Assembly: GCF_003173575.1 (NCBI RefSeq)
Contig: NZ_QGNY01000007.1
Coordinates: forward strand, 62,001 to 126,000
Direction of reading: 5' to 3'
DNA length: 64,000 nucleotides
From: Pedobacter paludis
GTDB taxonomy: Bacteria > Bacteroidota > Bacteroidia > Sphingobacteriales > Sphingobacteriaceae
In this document: positions 54,937 through 63,199 of the stretch, piece after piece
Layout of the letters: every line of letters starts with the position of its first letter
How positions within the stretch are numbered: position 1 is the first letter of the stretch
Program-made: the position numbers and the translations under genes
Notes under the pieces: generated by a model
Told to the model about the DNA's origin: nothing
Seen by the model: only the letters and a program-made list of their open reading frames with translations
The model's database searches: none

Positions 54937-55752
54937 TTAAGATTGCTCTAAAACCTCCTCAGCTTTATCAGCTACTTGGATATCGCTTTTATGTTTTTTG
55001 GGATAGTTAAATAATAAGGAAGAAAGTACGGGTAGAATAAATATGGCAACGGTAAAAATTGAGACAAAAAGGTCTGTTTTTTCGCCTTCTATTGCATGAG
55101 AAATTGGAGAATCGGGTTGAAAATGGGTAAATAACGATGAGGTTAATTTTATTCCCAAAACGCCGATAACAATGAAGGCAACGGTTTCTAAGAAAGTAAA
55201 TTTTTCCATCAGTTTCACAAAAGCCTGAGCAACAAAACGCATGGCTAAAATACCAATGAAAACACCAATATAAATTAACCAGATGTGATCGGTAAAGGCA
55301 ACCGCAGCAAAAACATTATCGATCGAGAAGGCAAGATCCATTACTTCTACCAAAGCCACAGTAGCCCAAAAAGTACCCACTAAGCCTACTGTAGATTTGT
55401 AAATCCAGCTTTTGCTTTTATCTACCTCTTCTTCGGCTTCATTATTCTTTGAATTTTTCTTTCTGAAATAATCAAAGGCAAGGTAAAGCAGATATAATCC
55501 GCCAAGAGGCTTAAGCCACCAAATTTTAACTAACCAAGCGGCTAAGAACAAACAAATTCCGCGAAAAACATAAGCACCTATTATTCCGTATTTTAATGCT
55601 TTATCTCGCTGGCTTTTAGGCAAATCCATTACCATTGTTGCTAAAACGGCAGCATTATCAACAGAAAGAAGACTTTCTATAACGATTAGATTTAAAATAA
55701 TAAGTAGTCCAGCCTGAATATCATCGCCTAAAATTGTGTGTAAGAAATCCAT
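54937..55752 (-). CDS. TerC family integral membrane protein
   Basis: 271 residues with seven or so transmembrane helices. The conserved acidic motifs are SLLSVDNAAVLATMV near 26-40 and VEVMDLAFSIDNVFAAVAF near 137-155, both with the buried Asp/Asn pairs of the family. TerC proteins support metal ion efflux (manganese in some bacteria) and tellurite resistance. A gap of 108 bases separates it from the HAD gene, so it may have its own transcript, though orientation and content tie it to the Ter cluster. Confidence 0.95.
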   Translation of the reverse strand: MDFLHTILGDDIQAGLLIILNLIVIESLLSVDNAAVLATMVMDLPKSQRDKALKYGIIGAYVFRGICLFLAAWLVKIWWLKPLGGLYLLYLAFDYFRKKNSKNNEAEEEVDKSKSWIYKSTVGLVGTFWATVALVEVMDLAFSIDNVFAAVAFTDHIWLIYIGVFIGILAMRFVAQAFVKLMEKFTFLETVAFIVIGVLGIKLTSSLFTHFQPDSPISHAIEGEKTDLFVSIFTVAIFILPVLSSLLFNYPKKHKSDIQVADKAEEVLEQS

Positions 55753-56065
55753 AGATCTAATAGTAAGTTCGTCAAATTAAATTTAGTACAGCAAAGAAAC
55801 AAATTATTCCCGTTCCTAAAAGTTTTGATCATTATATTTTGTATCAATAATATTGTTTATTAGAACATAGTAGAAATAAACTGTTACAAATTGTAAGTTT
55901 TTTTATTGTAAAAACTTACACTCGTTTTGAATCTAAGTGCAAATGCAATTGACAATCAACAACTTGACGATTAAAACAAAAATTAAACATCTGACATTCA
56001 GTTAATTATTTTATATTTGAATGTCCCATTCAATTATATTAAAACATATAACTCCCTGCATTAAT
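55753..56065. other. intergenic region with AT-rich inverted repeat
   Basis: The divergent region between terC and the GH-fold lipoprotein gene. TGTAAGTTTTT (55892-55902) and AAAAACTTACA (55910-55920) form a perfect 11-bp dyad with a 7-base loop. It is not preceded by a gene end, so it may be an operator for either neighbour. No other feature is seen. Confidence 0.45.
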
Positions 56066-57667
56066 ATGAAGTATTTCATCATCCCACTTTTGTTTTTTTT
56101 TATTTTCACGGCTTGTAGAAAGCGAAACAATGGAGAAAACTCTGATGATCTTACCAATTCTACAATTGTTACTCCAGCTGGAAATGGAATTGCATCATCC
56201 ACCACTCCATTCAAAGATTATATTGCAGTAAATGCATTTGAATGGGATGTTACCCAACAAAATCAACCAGATGTTATAGATGAAACTAGGCTTAATCTCT
56301 TAAAATCATTTTCAGGAATAAGGCACTATCTTGATTGGTCAAGAATAGAACCACAACAAGGCAAATATACTTTTAGTCCAACACATAACGGAGGCTGGGA
56401 TTATGACGTAATCTACCAGAAGCTGAAAGATTCTGGCATTGATGTTTTAATTGATTTAAAAACCTGCCCAGATTGGTTATTCAATACTTATCCAGCTGAT
56501 CAAAGAGATGCAGAAAATGTGCCTGCTCCTTACGGATCGGATAGAAGCCTCCCATCTTCTTATGTTATTCAAGCAAAAGCTGGCTTTCAACTGGCTGCGA
56601 GATACGGTACCAATAAAAATGTTGATCCTACCCTCTTCACTGTAGATGCATCTTTAAGATGGACGGGAGATAAAGCCAACACCGTTAAAATTGGTTTAGG
56701 TTTGATTAAGTATATTGAATGTGATAACGAACGAGATAAATGGTGGAAAGGAAAAAAAGCAGAACAAACGCCTGAAGAATACGCGGCTAACATGTCTGCT
56801 TTTTATGATGGAGATAAAGGCAAATTGGGTAAAAATGTTGGTATAAAAACAGCAGATCCAAATATGGTTGTGGTAATGGGCGGACTTGCTACAGCTGATC
56901 CTAACTATGTGATTAAAATGATTGAATGGTGCAAAAAAAATAGGGGAACAAAACCAGACGGAACCGTTGATTTATGTTTTGATGTAATTAATTATCATCT
57001 ATATTCCAACAATGCCTTTGCGAATGGTGGAAATGCAACGGTTGGTGTATCGCCTGAGCTTTCTAACATTGGAACTGTTGCTGATAAATTTATTGCGATG
57101 GCCAAGGATAATGCCAACAATACTCCTGTTTGGATAACGGAAACGGGTTATGATATTGGAACACAAACACCACAAAGAGCTATTGCTATTGGAAATAAAA
57201 CATCTTCTATAACACAAGCAGACTGGAATTTAAGAACATCGCTCTTATACGCTAGAAAAGGATTAAAGAGATGCATGTTTTACATGCTTGATGACGTTGA
57301 TATCAACAGCACTACCCAATACTCATCTTCAGGTTTCGTAAATTCAAATTTAACAAGAAGACCATCTGCAGATTATATGCTACAAACAAAGAATCTTTTA
57401 GGGAATTACTATTATAATTCTACACTGAGCGCAGATCCGATTGTAGATTTATACAAACTAGACAAAAAAGAAATTTACGTATTGACGATTCCTGACCAAA
57501 AAGGTAGAACCGCAACGTATGAACTTAATCTAGGTGATGCTAAGCAGGCAATTATCCACACTTTGCAACCAGGTAAAGATGTTACCATAGATAAAACGGT
57601 TAATACCGTAAATGGAAAATTAACCATCGAAGTTTCTGAAACCCCGATATTTGTTGAGAAACTTTAA
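56066..57667 (+). CDS. lipoprotein with clan-A-like glycosidase fold
   Basis: About 533 residues from the Met chosen at 56066. The lipobox is FIFTACRKRNN, so the in-frame upstream Met at 56021 is unlikely. A TIM-barrel-like region includes IRHYLDWSRIEPQQGKYTF near 75-95. A probable acid/base pair Asn-Glu lies in IECDNERDKWW (near 217), and a probable nucleophile Glu in PVWITETGYD (near 355). A C-terminal beta-sandwich follows. These are hallmarks of retaining clan GH-A enzymes such as GH39- or GH5-like proteins; the substrate is not evident. A bidirectional terminator follows it. Confidence 0.75.
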   Translation: MKYFIIPLLFFFIFTACRKRNNGENSDDLTNSTIVTPAGNGIASSTTPFKDYIAVNAFEWDVTQQNQPDVIDETRLNLLKSFSGIRHYLDWSRIEPQQGKYTFSPTHNGGWDYDVIYQKLKDSGIDVLIDLKTCPDWLFNTYPADQRDAENVPAPYGSDRSLPSSYVIQAKAGFQLAARYGTNKNVDPTLFTVDASLRWTGDKANTVKIGLGLIKYIECDNERDKWWKGKKAEQTPEEYAANMSAFYDGDKGKLGKNVGIKTADPNMVVVMGGLATADPNYVIKMIEWCKKNRGTKPDGTVDLCFDVINYHLYSNNAFANGGNATVGVSPELSNIGTVADKFIAMAKDNANNTPVWITETGYDIGTQTPQRAIAIGNKTSSITQADWNLRTSLLYARKGLKRCMFYMLDDVDINSTTQYSSSGFVNSNLTRRPSADYMLQTKNLLGNYYYNSTLSADPIVDLYKLDKKEIYVLTIPDQKGRTATYELNLGDAKQAIIHTLQPGKDVTIDKTVNTVNGKLTIEVSETPIFVEKL

Positions 57668-57681
57668 TTAAAATAATCATA

Positions 57682-57716
57682 AAAAAATCCTCATTTGCTT
57701 TAAATGAGGATTTTTT
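57682..57716. terminator. bidirectional terminator
   Basis: AAATCCTCATTT and AAATGAGGATTT form a perfect 12-bp stem with T/A runs on both sides, between two convergent genes. Confidence 0.9.
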
Positions 57717-57722
57717 TATGTT

Positions 57723-58739
57723 TTATTTGATTTCCAATTGAAAGATCGATCCTTTTTCTCCTGCTAGCACGATTAAATTTCCCTTCGGCGATTTTTGAAC
57801 GGCATTAAAACTCTTATCAGAAATATGTTTCCAGTTTTGGCCATAATCGGTAGAAATATCGGTTCCGGAGGTTCCTGTAGCAACCAATGTTTTTTTATTA
57901 ATGAAAGTAACGCCAGAGCGATAGCCAAAAACCGGAGTAGTTGGCTTTTGCCAGGTTTTGCCGCCGTTATTGGTTAACAATATATTGTTCGTATTTTCTT
58001 TGTCTTTAACATAATTACCACCAACTACAATTCCATTTTTAGCATCATAGAAATCCATTGAAAATGGACCTGTACTGTTTTCTCCCTGCCAAATTGGGCA
58101 TTTGAATATTTGCCAGGTTTCTCCATAATCCGAAGAATAATAAATATTAGAAACCATTCCGCCGCTTGCAATCCAAACTTTTCCTCCTGGCAAAGTTTTA
58201 ACTGTAGTACCACTAGCGGCAAAACCAGCTTCACCATCTGCTAATGGCAGTTTAAGATGATCTGAAATATCTACCCAAGTTTTACCGGCATCAGCGGTTT
58301 TCAATAATTGCATTTTATTTTTAATCGGATCACCAAAAATTATTCCGTTGTTTTTATCCCAGAAACCTAAGCCGTCTAAAAAAATAGCCGTATCTAAATT
58401 TTTATAGGTTTCAGTCCATGTTTCTCCTCCATCAATTGTTTTTAAAACATAAGCAGGAGAACCCGCATTAACAATTATTGCTTCTTTATCATTAAAGGCT
58501 TCAATGTCTCTAAAATCCAATTTGTCATATCCTTTAGGTTTTATCCATAGCCAGTTTAACCCGCCGTTAGTTGTTTTACCTACTGTTCCATTGCTTCCAC
58601 TTACCCACATTACATGATCAGAAACGATATTTAATCCTCGCAAACTGGTTTTAGTATTTTCGTTTAACGCTTTAAGCGAATACGTTTGGGCAGCGCAAAA
58701 AAAAGGTGCTATTAAAAAGCACCAGATTATTTTTTTCAT
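57723..58739 (-). CDS. YCF48/BNR-like beta-propeller protein, exported
   Basis: About 338 residues from the start chosen at 58739 (MKKIIWCFLIAPFFCAAQ signal peptide); the 20 extra codons upstream lack signal character and overlap the DUF2147 end. The mature part has repeats with DGGETWTETY, DAGKTWVDIS, DYGETWQIFK and NGGKTWQKP turns, the Asp-box-like motifs of YCF48/BNR propellers. In this phylum such proteins are often annotated as oxidoreductases or photosystem-stability-factor-like; the true role is unknown. It starts 7 bases after the DUF2147 gene. Confidence 0.85.
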   Translation of the reverse strand: MKKIIWCFLIAPFFCAAQTYSLKALNENTKTSLRGLNIVSDHVMWVSGSNGTVGKTTNGGLNWLWIKPKGYDKLDFRDIEAFNDKEAIIVNAGSPAYVLKTIDGGETWTETYKNLDTAIFLDGLGFWDKNNGIIFGDPIKNKMQLLKTADAGKTWVDISDHLKLPLADGEAGFAASGTTVKTLPGGKVWIASGGMVSNIYYSSDYGETWQIFKCPIWQGENSTGPFSMDFYDAKNGIVVGGNYVKDKENTNNILLTNNGGKTWQKPTTPVFGYRSGVTFINKKTLVATGTSGTDISTDYGQNWKHISDKSFNAVQKSPKGNLIVLAGEKGSIFQLEIK

Positions 58740-58746
58740 CAATTTT

Positions 58747-59178
58747 TTATTTAACTCTTCTGAATGTTTCCGATCGGCCAAGAAGTGAAATTCCAACATA
58801 ACCGCGAACGTTTAAAACATCGTTCCCTTTTAAAGTCATGTTGCAACTATAAGTTTTACCACTTTTTGGATCGTAGATGGTTCCATCTGTCCATTTACCT
58901 TCATCGTAAACAAAGTCTTTCAAAATTTCTAAGTTTAACAATGGCCGTTTTTTTAGATTTTCTGCTGGATTATTAGCATCCAATTTTGGCTTTCCATTTA
59001 GATTTGGTTCTTTTAGCCAAGCCAGTTTGCCATAATATTTATCGCCTTTTTTGTAAATCTCGATTTGTCCTTCTCCTGATGGATTTAACCATTTACCCAC
59101 AATGGCATCTTTATTTTGGGCAATTGCGTTATAAGATATCGCAACAAATAGTAGCATTAAAAATGGGAGCTTTCTCAT
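58747..59178 (-). CDS. DUF2147 family secreted protein
   Basis: 143 residues with a signal peptide ending NAIAQ, followed by IVGKWLNPSGEGQIEIYKKG and a C-terminal region with DGTIYDPKSGKTYSCNM, both conserved in DUF2147. The fold is lipocalin-like; function is unknown. It is translated with, and 7 bases from, the propeller gene. Confidence 0.9.
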   Translation of the reverse strand: MRKLPFLMLLFVAISYNAIAQNKDAIVGKWLNPSGEGQIEIYKKGDKYYGKLAWLKEPNLNGKPKLDANNPAENLKKRPLLNLEILKDFVYDEGKWTDGTIYDPKSGKTYSCNMTLKGNDVLNVRGYVGISLLGRSETFRRVK

Positions 59179-59274
59179 AATAATTTTTAGTTAGTGTTTT
59201 TAAAGATAGTGATTTGACCTTTATAACAGTAAAAAACATCAAAAATTATGAGAAAGCAAAAATATCTTTAAAAA

Positions 59275-59655
59275 TTACTTTGCAACCAGCATTGAAGTAT
59301 AATTTTTACGATACGCATAAGCCAGAAATAAATTTGCCAAGAGCAAAACTACAGCCATTGGTAATTGGGCAGGGCCTAAAAATGCATGATAAAGCAAGAT
59401 GTTTAAAGTAACCGGAAAAATAACCACTACTGCCAGCGGAACAAAGCGACCAATAATCAGCGCAAGCCCACATACAAGTTCGGTAATTTTAATTAATGGA
59501 AATAAATATACGGAAGCCATAACCCCCGACATAAACGTCTTTTGATCAGCAGACATTTCTGGCTGTTTCATTGGGAGATGCAGGAAATAAGCAACTGCTC
59601 CAAACACAAAAAGAGCTCCAAGAAGTACTCTGACAATGATAACTGCAATTTTCAT
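59275..59655 (-). CDS. DoxX family membrane protein
   Basis: 126 residues with four hydrophobic helices (about 4-20, 45-65, 68-90 and 97-115) and the DoxX signature GALFVFGAVAYFLHLP with ITELVCGLALIIGRFVP. DoxX proteins are small membrane components linked to oxidative stress; the precise function is unclear. It is the last gene of a run of small genes on the minus strand, 90 bases after the VOC gene. Confidence 0.88.
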   Translation of the reverse strand: MKIAVIIVRVLLGALFVFGAVAYFLHLPMKQPEMSADQKTFMSGVMASVYLFPLIKITELVCGLALIIGRFVPLAVVVIFPVTLNILLYHAFLGPAQLPMAVVLLLANLFLAYAYRKNYTSMLVAK

Positions 59656-59745
59656 AAAATCTAGTTTTGGTTAAGTGATGATTTGGTTAATTTAAATTTA
59701 CAAAAAGCAAGATTAAAATCTCACTTTTTGTAAATTAAAGGAAAA

Positions 59746-60168
59746 TTATTTCGTTTTGTAATCATGGTTAACCATCCACTGGATACCAAATTTATCTGTA
59801 AGCATTCCAAAAAGCGCTCCCCAAAACATTTTATCAAGAGGCATTGTTACGGTTCCTCCTTCCGATAAGCCATTGAAAAGTTTTTGTGCTTCTTCTTCAG
59901 TTTCTGCATCTACCGATAAAGAAATGCCCGTTCCATAAGTGGCAAGTGGCATTGGGGCAGTAACATCTGTACCCATCAAAACGTTTCCGCCAATTGGTAA
60001 AGCTATATGCATTATTTTCTCTTGCTCATCCGCCATCATGCCATCGCAAGCAGGGGTATCCTTAAAGCGCTGAACCGTTATAAATTCACCTCCAAATACT
60101 GATTTATAAAAGTTAAATGCTTCTTCTGTGTTGCCATTAAAATTTAAATACGAGTTAACTGTTGCCAT
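59746..60168 (-). CDS. VOC/PhnB-like glyoxalase-fold protein
   Basis: 140 residues: YLNFNGNTEEAFNFYKSVFG near the start and ALFGMLTDKFGIQWMVN near the end are typical of the PhnB/3-demethylubiquinone-methyltransferase-like branch of the VOC superfamily. Its ligand is unknown. It neighbours DUF1801 and DinB genes, a combination of small proteins often found together in Bacteroidota. Confidence 0.9.
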   Translation of the reverse strand: MATVNSYLNFNGNTEEAFNFYKSVFGGEFITVQRFKDTPACDGMMADEQEKIMHIALPIGGNVLMGTDVTAPMPLATYGTGISLSVDAETEEEAQKLFNGLSEGGTVTMPLDKMFWGALFGMLTDKFGIQWMVNHDYKTK

Positions 60169-60197
60169 TGTTGTTGTTATTTTATGCCCTAGGGCGG

Positions 60198-60590
60198 TTA
60201 ATTATGGTTTGTTTTGTTCATTAGTTTTATCCAGTCTTTTACAAAGTCCTGAAGCTTACGAGCCTTAGCATTGATATCTTCCAAACTGTAAAATCTTGCC
60301 TCTCGCCTATCTTTCCACTCGCCTTGCAACAATCCATCACTTTCAATCATATTTCCATTATAAAAAATAAAAATAATCTGCACGTATCCTTTAGCTCGAA
60401 GATTAAATGCAGCCAAATCTTTTACATAATAAAAGCTTGGTGAGTTCCATTTTACCCTTTCCTGAAGCTGATTGCTGGCATCGAGAATTATAGACCTTAA
60501 AAGTTCAACCTCTGCTTTAAATGGATGTTCTAAATTAGCCATGTAGCGATCTACTTCTTCCCTTCCTGATAATTGAGTTTGCTTAGTCAT
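60198..60590 (-). CDS. DUF1801 family protein
   Basis: 130 residues with VDRYMANLEHPFKAEVELLR near 13-32 and ERVKWNSPSFYY near 43-54, the conserved core of DUF1801 (YdhG-like). The function is unknown. It is 12 bases from the DinB gene upstream, in the same orientation. Confidence 0.88.
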   Translation of the reverse strand: MTKQTQLSGREEVDRYMANLEHPFKAEVELLRSIILDASNQLQERVKWNSPSFYYVKDLAAFNLRAKGYVQIIFIFYNGNMIESDGLLQGEWKDRREARFYSLEDINAKARKLQDFVKDWIKLMNKTNHN

Positions 60591-60602
60591 TATCTATATA
60601 AT

Positions 60603-61109
60603 TTATGCTAACTCTAACTTACTGTTAATATTTTTGAATTGCCAAACATGGCGTTGAGTATGCGCAATTACAAAATTTATGGCTTCTAATCTGGTTAAGT
60701 ATCCATAAACTGGAAGTTTAAATGCCAAACAGGTTTTAGTTAAATCAAGATCTTTTGCTGAGGATGCGATATCATTTTTGATCGAAGTCAAGCTTTCTAA
60801 AAGCTCTTCTTTATGATATTCCTTTTTCTCAGGACAGATAAAATCTGGAGCATCCATCTTAATATCAAGGTTTAAAAAATCAGCCTTAATTTTGGCAACC
60901 ATTTCATCTGCAGGCCTACTGGTTTCTCCCGTTGGTCCATTTAAAACCTCGCCAAAACCACTTGTAGCTAAAATTATGTGTTGTGCCAGTTGTCCGGCAG
61001 TCCAACTTCCTTCAAACGGAACCGCATTAATTTTATCTTTTCTTACAGAATTTAATTCGGATTGGAATGTTGAGAATGTTTCTTCTAATTCTTTAATTAG
61101 TTTTTCCAT
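60603..61109 (-). CDS. DinB family protein
   Basis: 168 residues of four-helix-bundle type. SWTAGQLAQHIILATSG near 33-49 carries the first metal-binding His, and AINFVIAHTQRHVWQFKNI near 143-161 carries the C-terminal His pair. Some DinB relatives transfer thiols or detoxify metals; the activity here is unknown. Its start is 3 bases after the stop of a second DinB-like gene, so they are co-transcribed. Confidence 0.88.
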   Translation of the reverse strand: MEKLIKELEETFSTFQSELNSVRKDKINAVPFEGSWTAGQLAQHIILATSGFGEVLNGPTGETSRPADEMVAKIKADFLNLDIKMDAPDFICPEKKEYHKEELLESLTSIKNDIASSAKDLDLTKTCLAFKLPVYGYLTRLEAINFVIAHTQRHVWQFKNINSKLELA

Positions 61110-61112
61110 AAT

Positions 61113-61607
61113 TTACATATAATTCATGCCGGGATAGTTTAACAACCTTCTCCATAAGGCAATTTGACCAATACAGTTTGCATCTCGGTAGGTGCTGAAG
61201 GATATCATCTCGAACAGTGTAATTTCCATGCCAGGCATTTTGTACATTTCATCTAATTTTTCTTCTGTAGCATTAATTAAAGCATCTTGTAGCAATGGAG
61301 AAATTTTTTCCCAATCTTTTTTAAGATCAGCTAAGCTTGGATAAACTGCATCATCAATAATTCCTTTATTATCTTTAAAAAGTTCATCCGTTACAGAATT
61401 TAATTCAATCCCAAATGATTTTGCCAGGTAATACCTTCCATATACTATACTTCCGGTAATCCACGCAATATGATTGGCTTTCGTATCCAATCTTTTTTGA
61501 GCATCTTCTTCTTTAATCCCATCCAATGCTCTAATTAAAAAATCTGTGTGCATTTCGAATAAAACTAAAATGCCGTACAGTCTATTACTAATTGTCTTTA
61601 TTTTCAT
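61113..61607 (-). CDS. DinB-like family protein
   Basis: About 164 residues from the Met chosen at 61607; 28 extra upstream codons lack coding character. It has an N-terminal bundle with LFEMHTDFLIRALDGI and HIAWITGSIVYGRYYLAK, and ends with REDANCIGQIA-like sequence (RDANCIGQIALWRRL). The C-terminal His pair of the neighbouring DinB protein is not present, so a metal site may be altered. It is divergent from the GlxA-like regulator. Confidence 0.72.
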   Translation of the reverse strand: MKIKTISNRLYGILVLFEMHTDFLIRALDGIKEEDAQKRLDTKANHIAWITGSIVYGRYYLAKSFGIELNSVTDELFKDNKGIIDDAVYPSLADLKKDWEKISPLLQDALINATEEKLDEMYKMPGMEITLFEMISFSTYRDANCIGQIALWRRLLNYPGMNYM

Positions 61608-61736
61608 ATCTATAATGATTGTTGGTGTAAGTAAAATTAAGTGATAATCCCGAAATCGGTACTTGCTGTAAAAGTCAATATTGGGGGGCATTTAAGACAA
61701 ATTTTATATATTTATCCAAATTAAAATCCTAGCCTA

Positions 61737-62699
61737 ATGATTAAAATAGCGGTATTACTCACTCAGCATTATAAATTATTAAGTGTTGCTGCAATTTTGG
61801 ATGTTTTTGAAACAGCGAATAAGTTTCATCAAGAAATGGGAAAAGAATCGCCTTACGAGATTTACCTATTGAATAATGGAGACCATAAAAATGACTTTTT
61901 TAATGCTTATGCTTCAAAATCCATTGCCGAAGATGATGTATACAATTTAATTGTGATTCCTGCTTTTACCACCGATGATCTTAAATCTACACTAGGGTTA
62001 AACAGCCAATTTATTCCCTGGTTAAGTAAACAATATTATAAGGAGGCAGAAATAGCTACAGTTTGCACAGGTGCATTTTTACTTGGGTCAACAGGCTTAC
62101 TGGATGGAAAAGTGGCAACAACTCATGTTGATGCGTGTTCGGCTTTTTCTAAAGCTTTTCCAGCGATAAAATTAAGACCAGATAAAACGGTTACACAAGA
62201 TGGAAAACTTTATACAAGTGGTGGGGCAACTTCCTCGTTCCACCTGCTTTTACATTTACTTCAAAACCATTGCGGAAAAGAAATTTCGATAAAGGCCGCT
62301 AAAATTTTTGCAATTGATATGGATCGGCAAAATCAATCGTACTTTAGTTCCTTTCAGCCTGCCAGACATCACAATGATGATTTAGTGGCTTCAGCTCAAG
62401 AAAAAATTGAGCTTAATTATCAAGATGTGTCTACAATTGAAGAAATGATTAAGGATATTCCATCTAGTAGAAGAAATATTGTTAGGCGATTTAAACAGGT
62501 AATCGGCATTACCCCAATAGAATATTTACAACAAACCAGAATTGAGGCCGCAAAAAAACTTTTAGAACAAACGGCACAGCAAATGACAGAGGTTATATAT
62601 AATTCAGGTTATAATGACCCAAAGGCTTTTAGAAAAGTTTTCCGCAAAGCTGTTGGTATGACGCCTTCTGAATATCGTGATAAGTTTCAGGCAAGATAA
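61737..62699 (+). CDS. GlxA-like AraC family regulator with DJ-1/PfpI domain
   Basis: 320 residues: an N-terminal DJ-1/PfpI-type domain (about 1-180), with the nucleophile-elbow-like TVCTGAFLLGSTGLLDGKVA near 107-126, and a C-terminal AraC double HTH (about 215-315; VRRFKQVIGITPIEYLQQTR, then YNDPKAFRKVFRKAVGMTPS). It divergently faces the DinB/DUF1801/VOC run and may regulate it; this is an inference from orientation only. Confidence 0.9.
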   Translation: MIKIAVLLTQHYKLLSVAAILDVFETANKFHQEMGKESPYEIYLLNNGDHKNDFFNAYASKSIAEDDVYNLIVIPAFTTDDLKSTLGLNSQFIPWLSKQYYKEAEIATVCTGAFLLGSTGLLDGKVATTHVDACSAFSKAFPAIKLRPDKTVTQDGKLYTSGGATSSFHLLLHLLQNHCGKEISIKAAKIFAIDMDRQNQSYFSSFQPARHHNDDLVASAQEKIELNYQDVSTIEEMIKDIPSSRRNIVRRFKQVIGITPIEYLQQTRIEAAKKLLEQTAQQMTEVIYNSGYNDPKAFRKVFRKAVGMTPSEYRDKFQAR

Positions 62700-62944
62700 A
62701 TGTGTTGTAGTAAAATAACTTTTAATGGGGTAAAGATTTTACCATCCTCAAATATCCAGATGAAGCTAGGCATTGTCTATATTAAAATACGTTTACTTTA
62801 AACATATAAAGTCTTATTAAAACCAAGTTTTATTTTATTAAAAACTTATCAATTAATGTTAGTAACATTTTGAAAATAAATGCGTTATTGAATAAAATTT
62901 ATGATAACTTAACATTTAAATAACCTAACCAAATAATATTTCTT

Positions 62945-63055
62945 ATGAGCACATTCCTATTAGCCGTTCTAATATTTTACGCTTTCTCATTTTGTATCAT
63001 AACTTATTGCTATTATTCTGCCGAGCAGATTCCTAGATATTATGATGAATTTTAA
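62945..63055 (+). CDS. 36-residue membrane peptide, tentative
   Basis: An ORF MSTFLLAVLIFYAFSFCIIT followed by a short polar tail (RYYDEF) encodes one transmembrane helix. It lies alone between the GlxA-like gene and the GH36 gene, with AT-rich DNA on both sides. No ribosome-binding or promoter evidence is strong; the membrane-protein look is the only support. Confidence 0.35.
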   Translation: MSTFLLAVLIFYAFSFCIITYCYYSAEQIPRYYDEF

Positions 63056-63199
63056 ATATTTTCGCTCTTATCTTCTTTAAAATTATTTATCCATATTAAA
63101 ACATATTAATTTTTGATAGAGATGTGTTACGCCTCATGATTAGGCTTATGTTGGATTAAATTTTTCAATAAACAACCAATGCATATGGATAATGCCGGT

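Noticed and set aside
56021..56065. Upstream in-frame Met of the GH-fold lipoprotein
   Set aside because: Would put 15 residues before a clear lipoprotein signal; the Met at 56066 gives a normal signal sequence.
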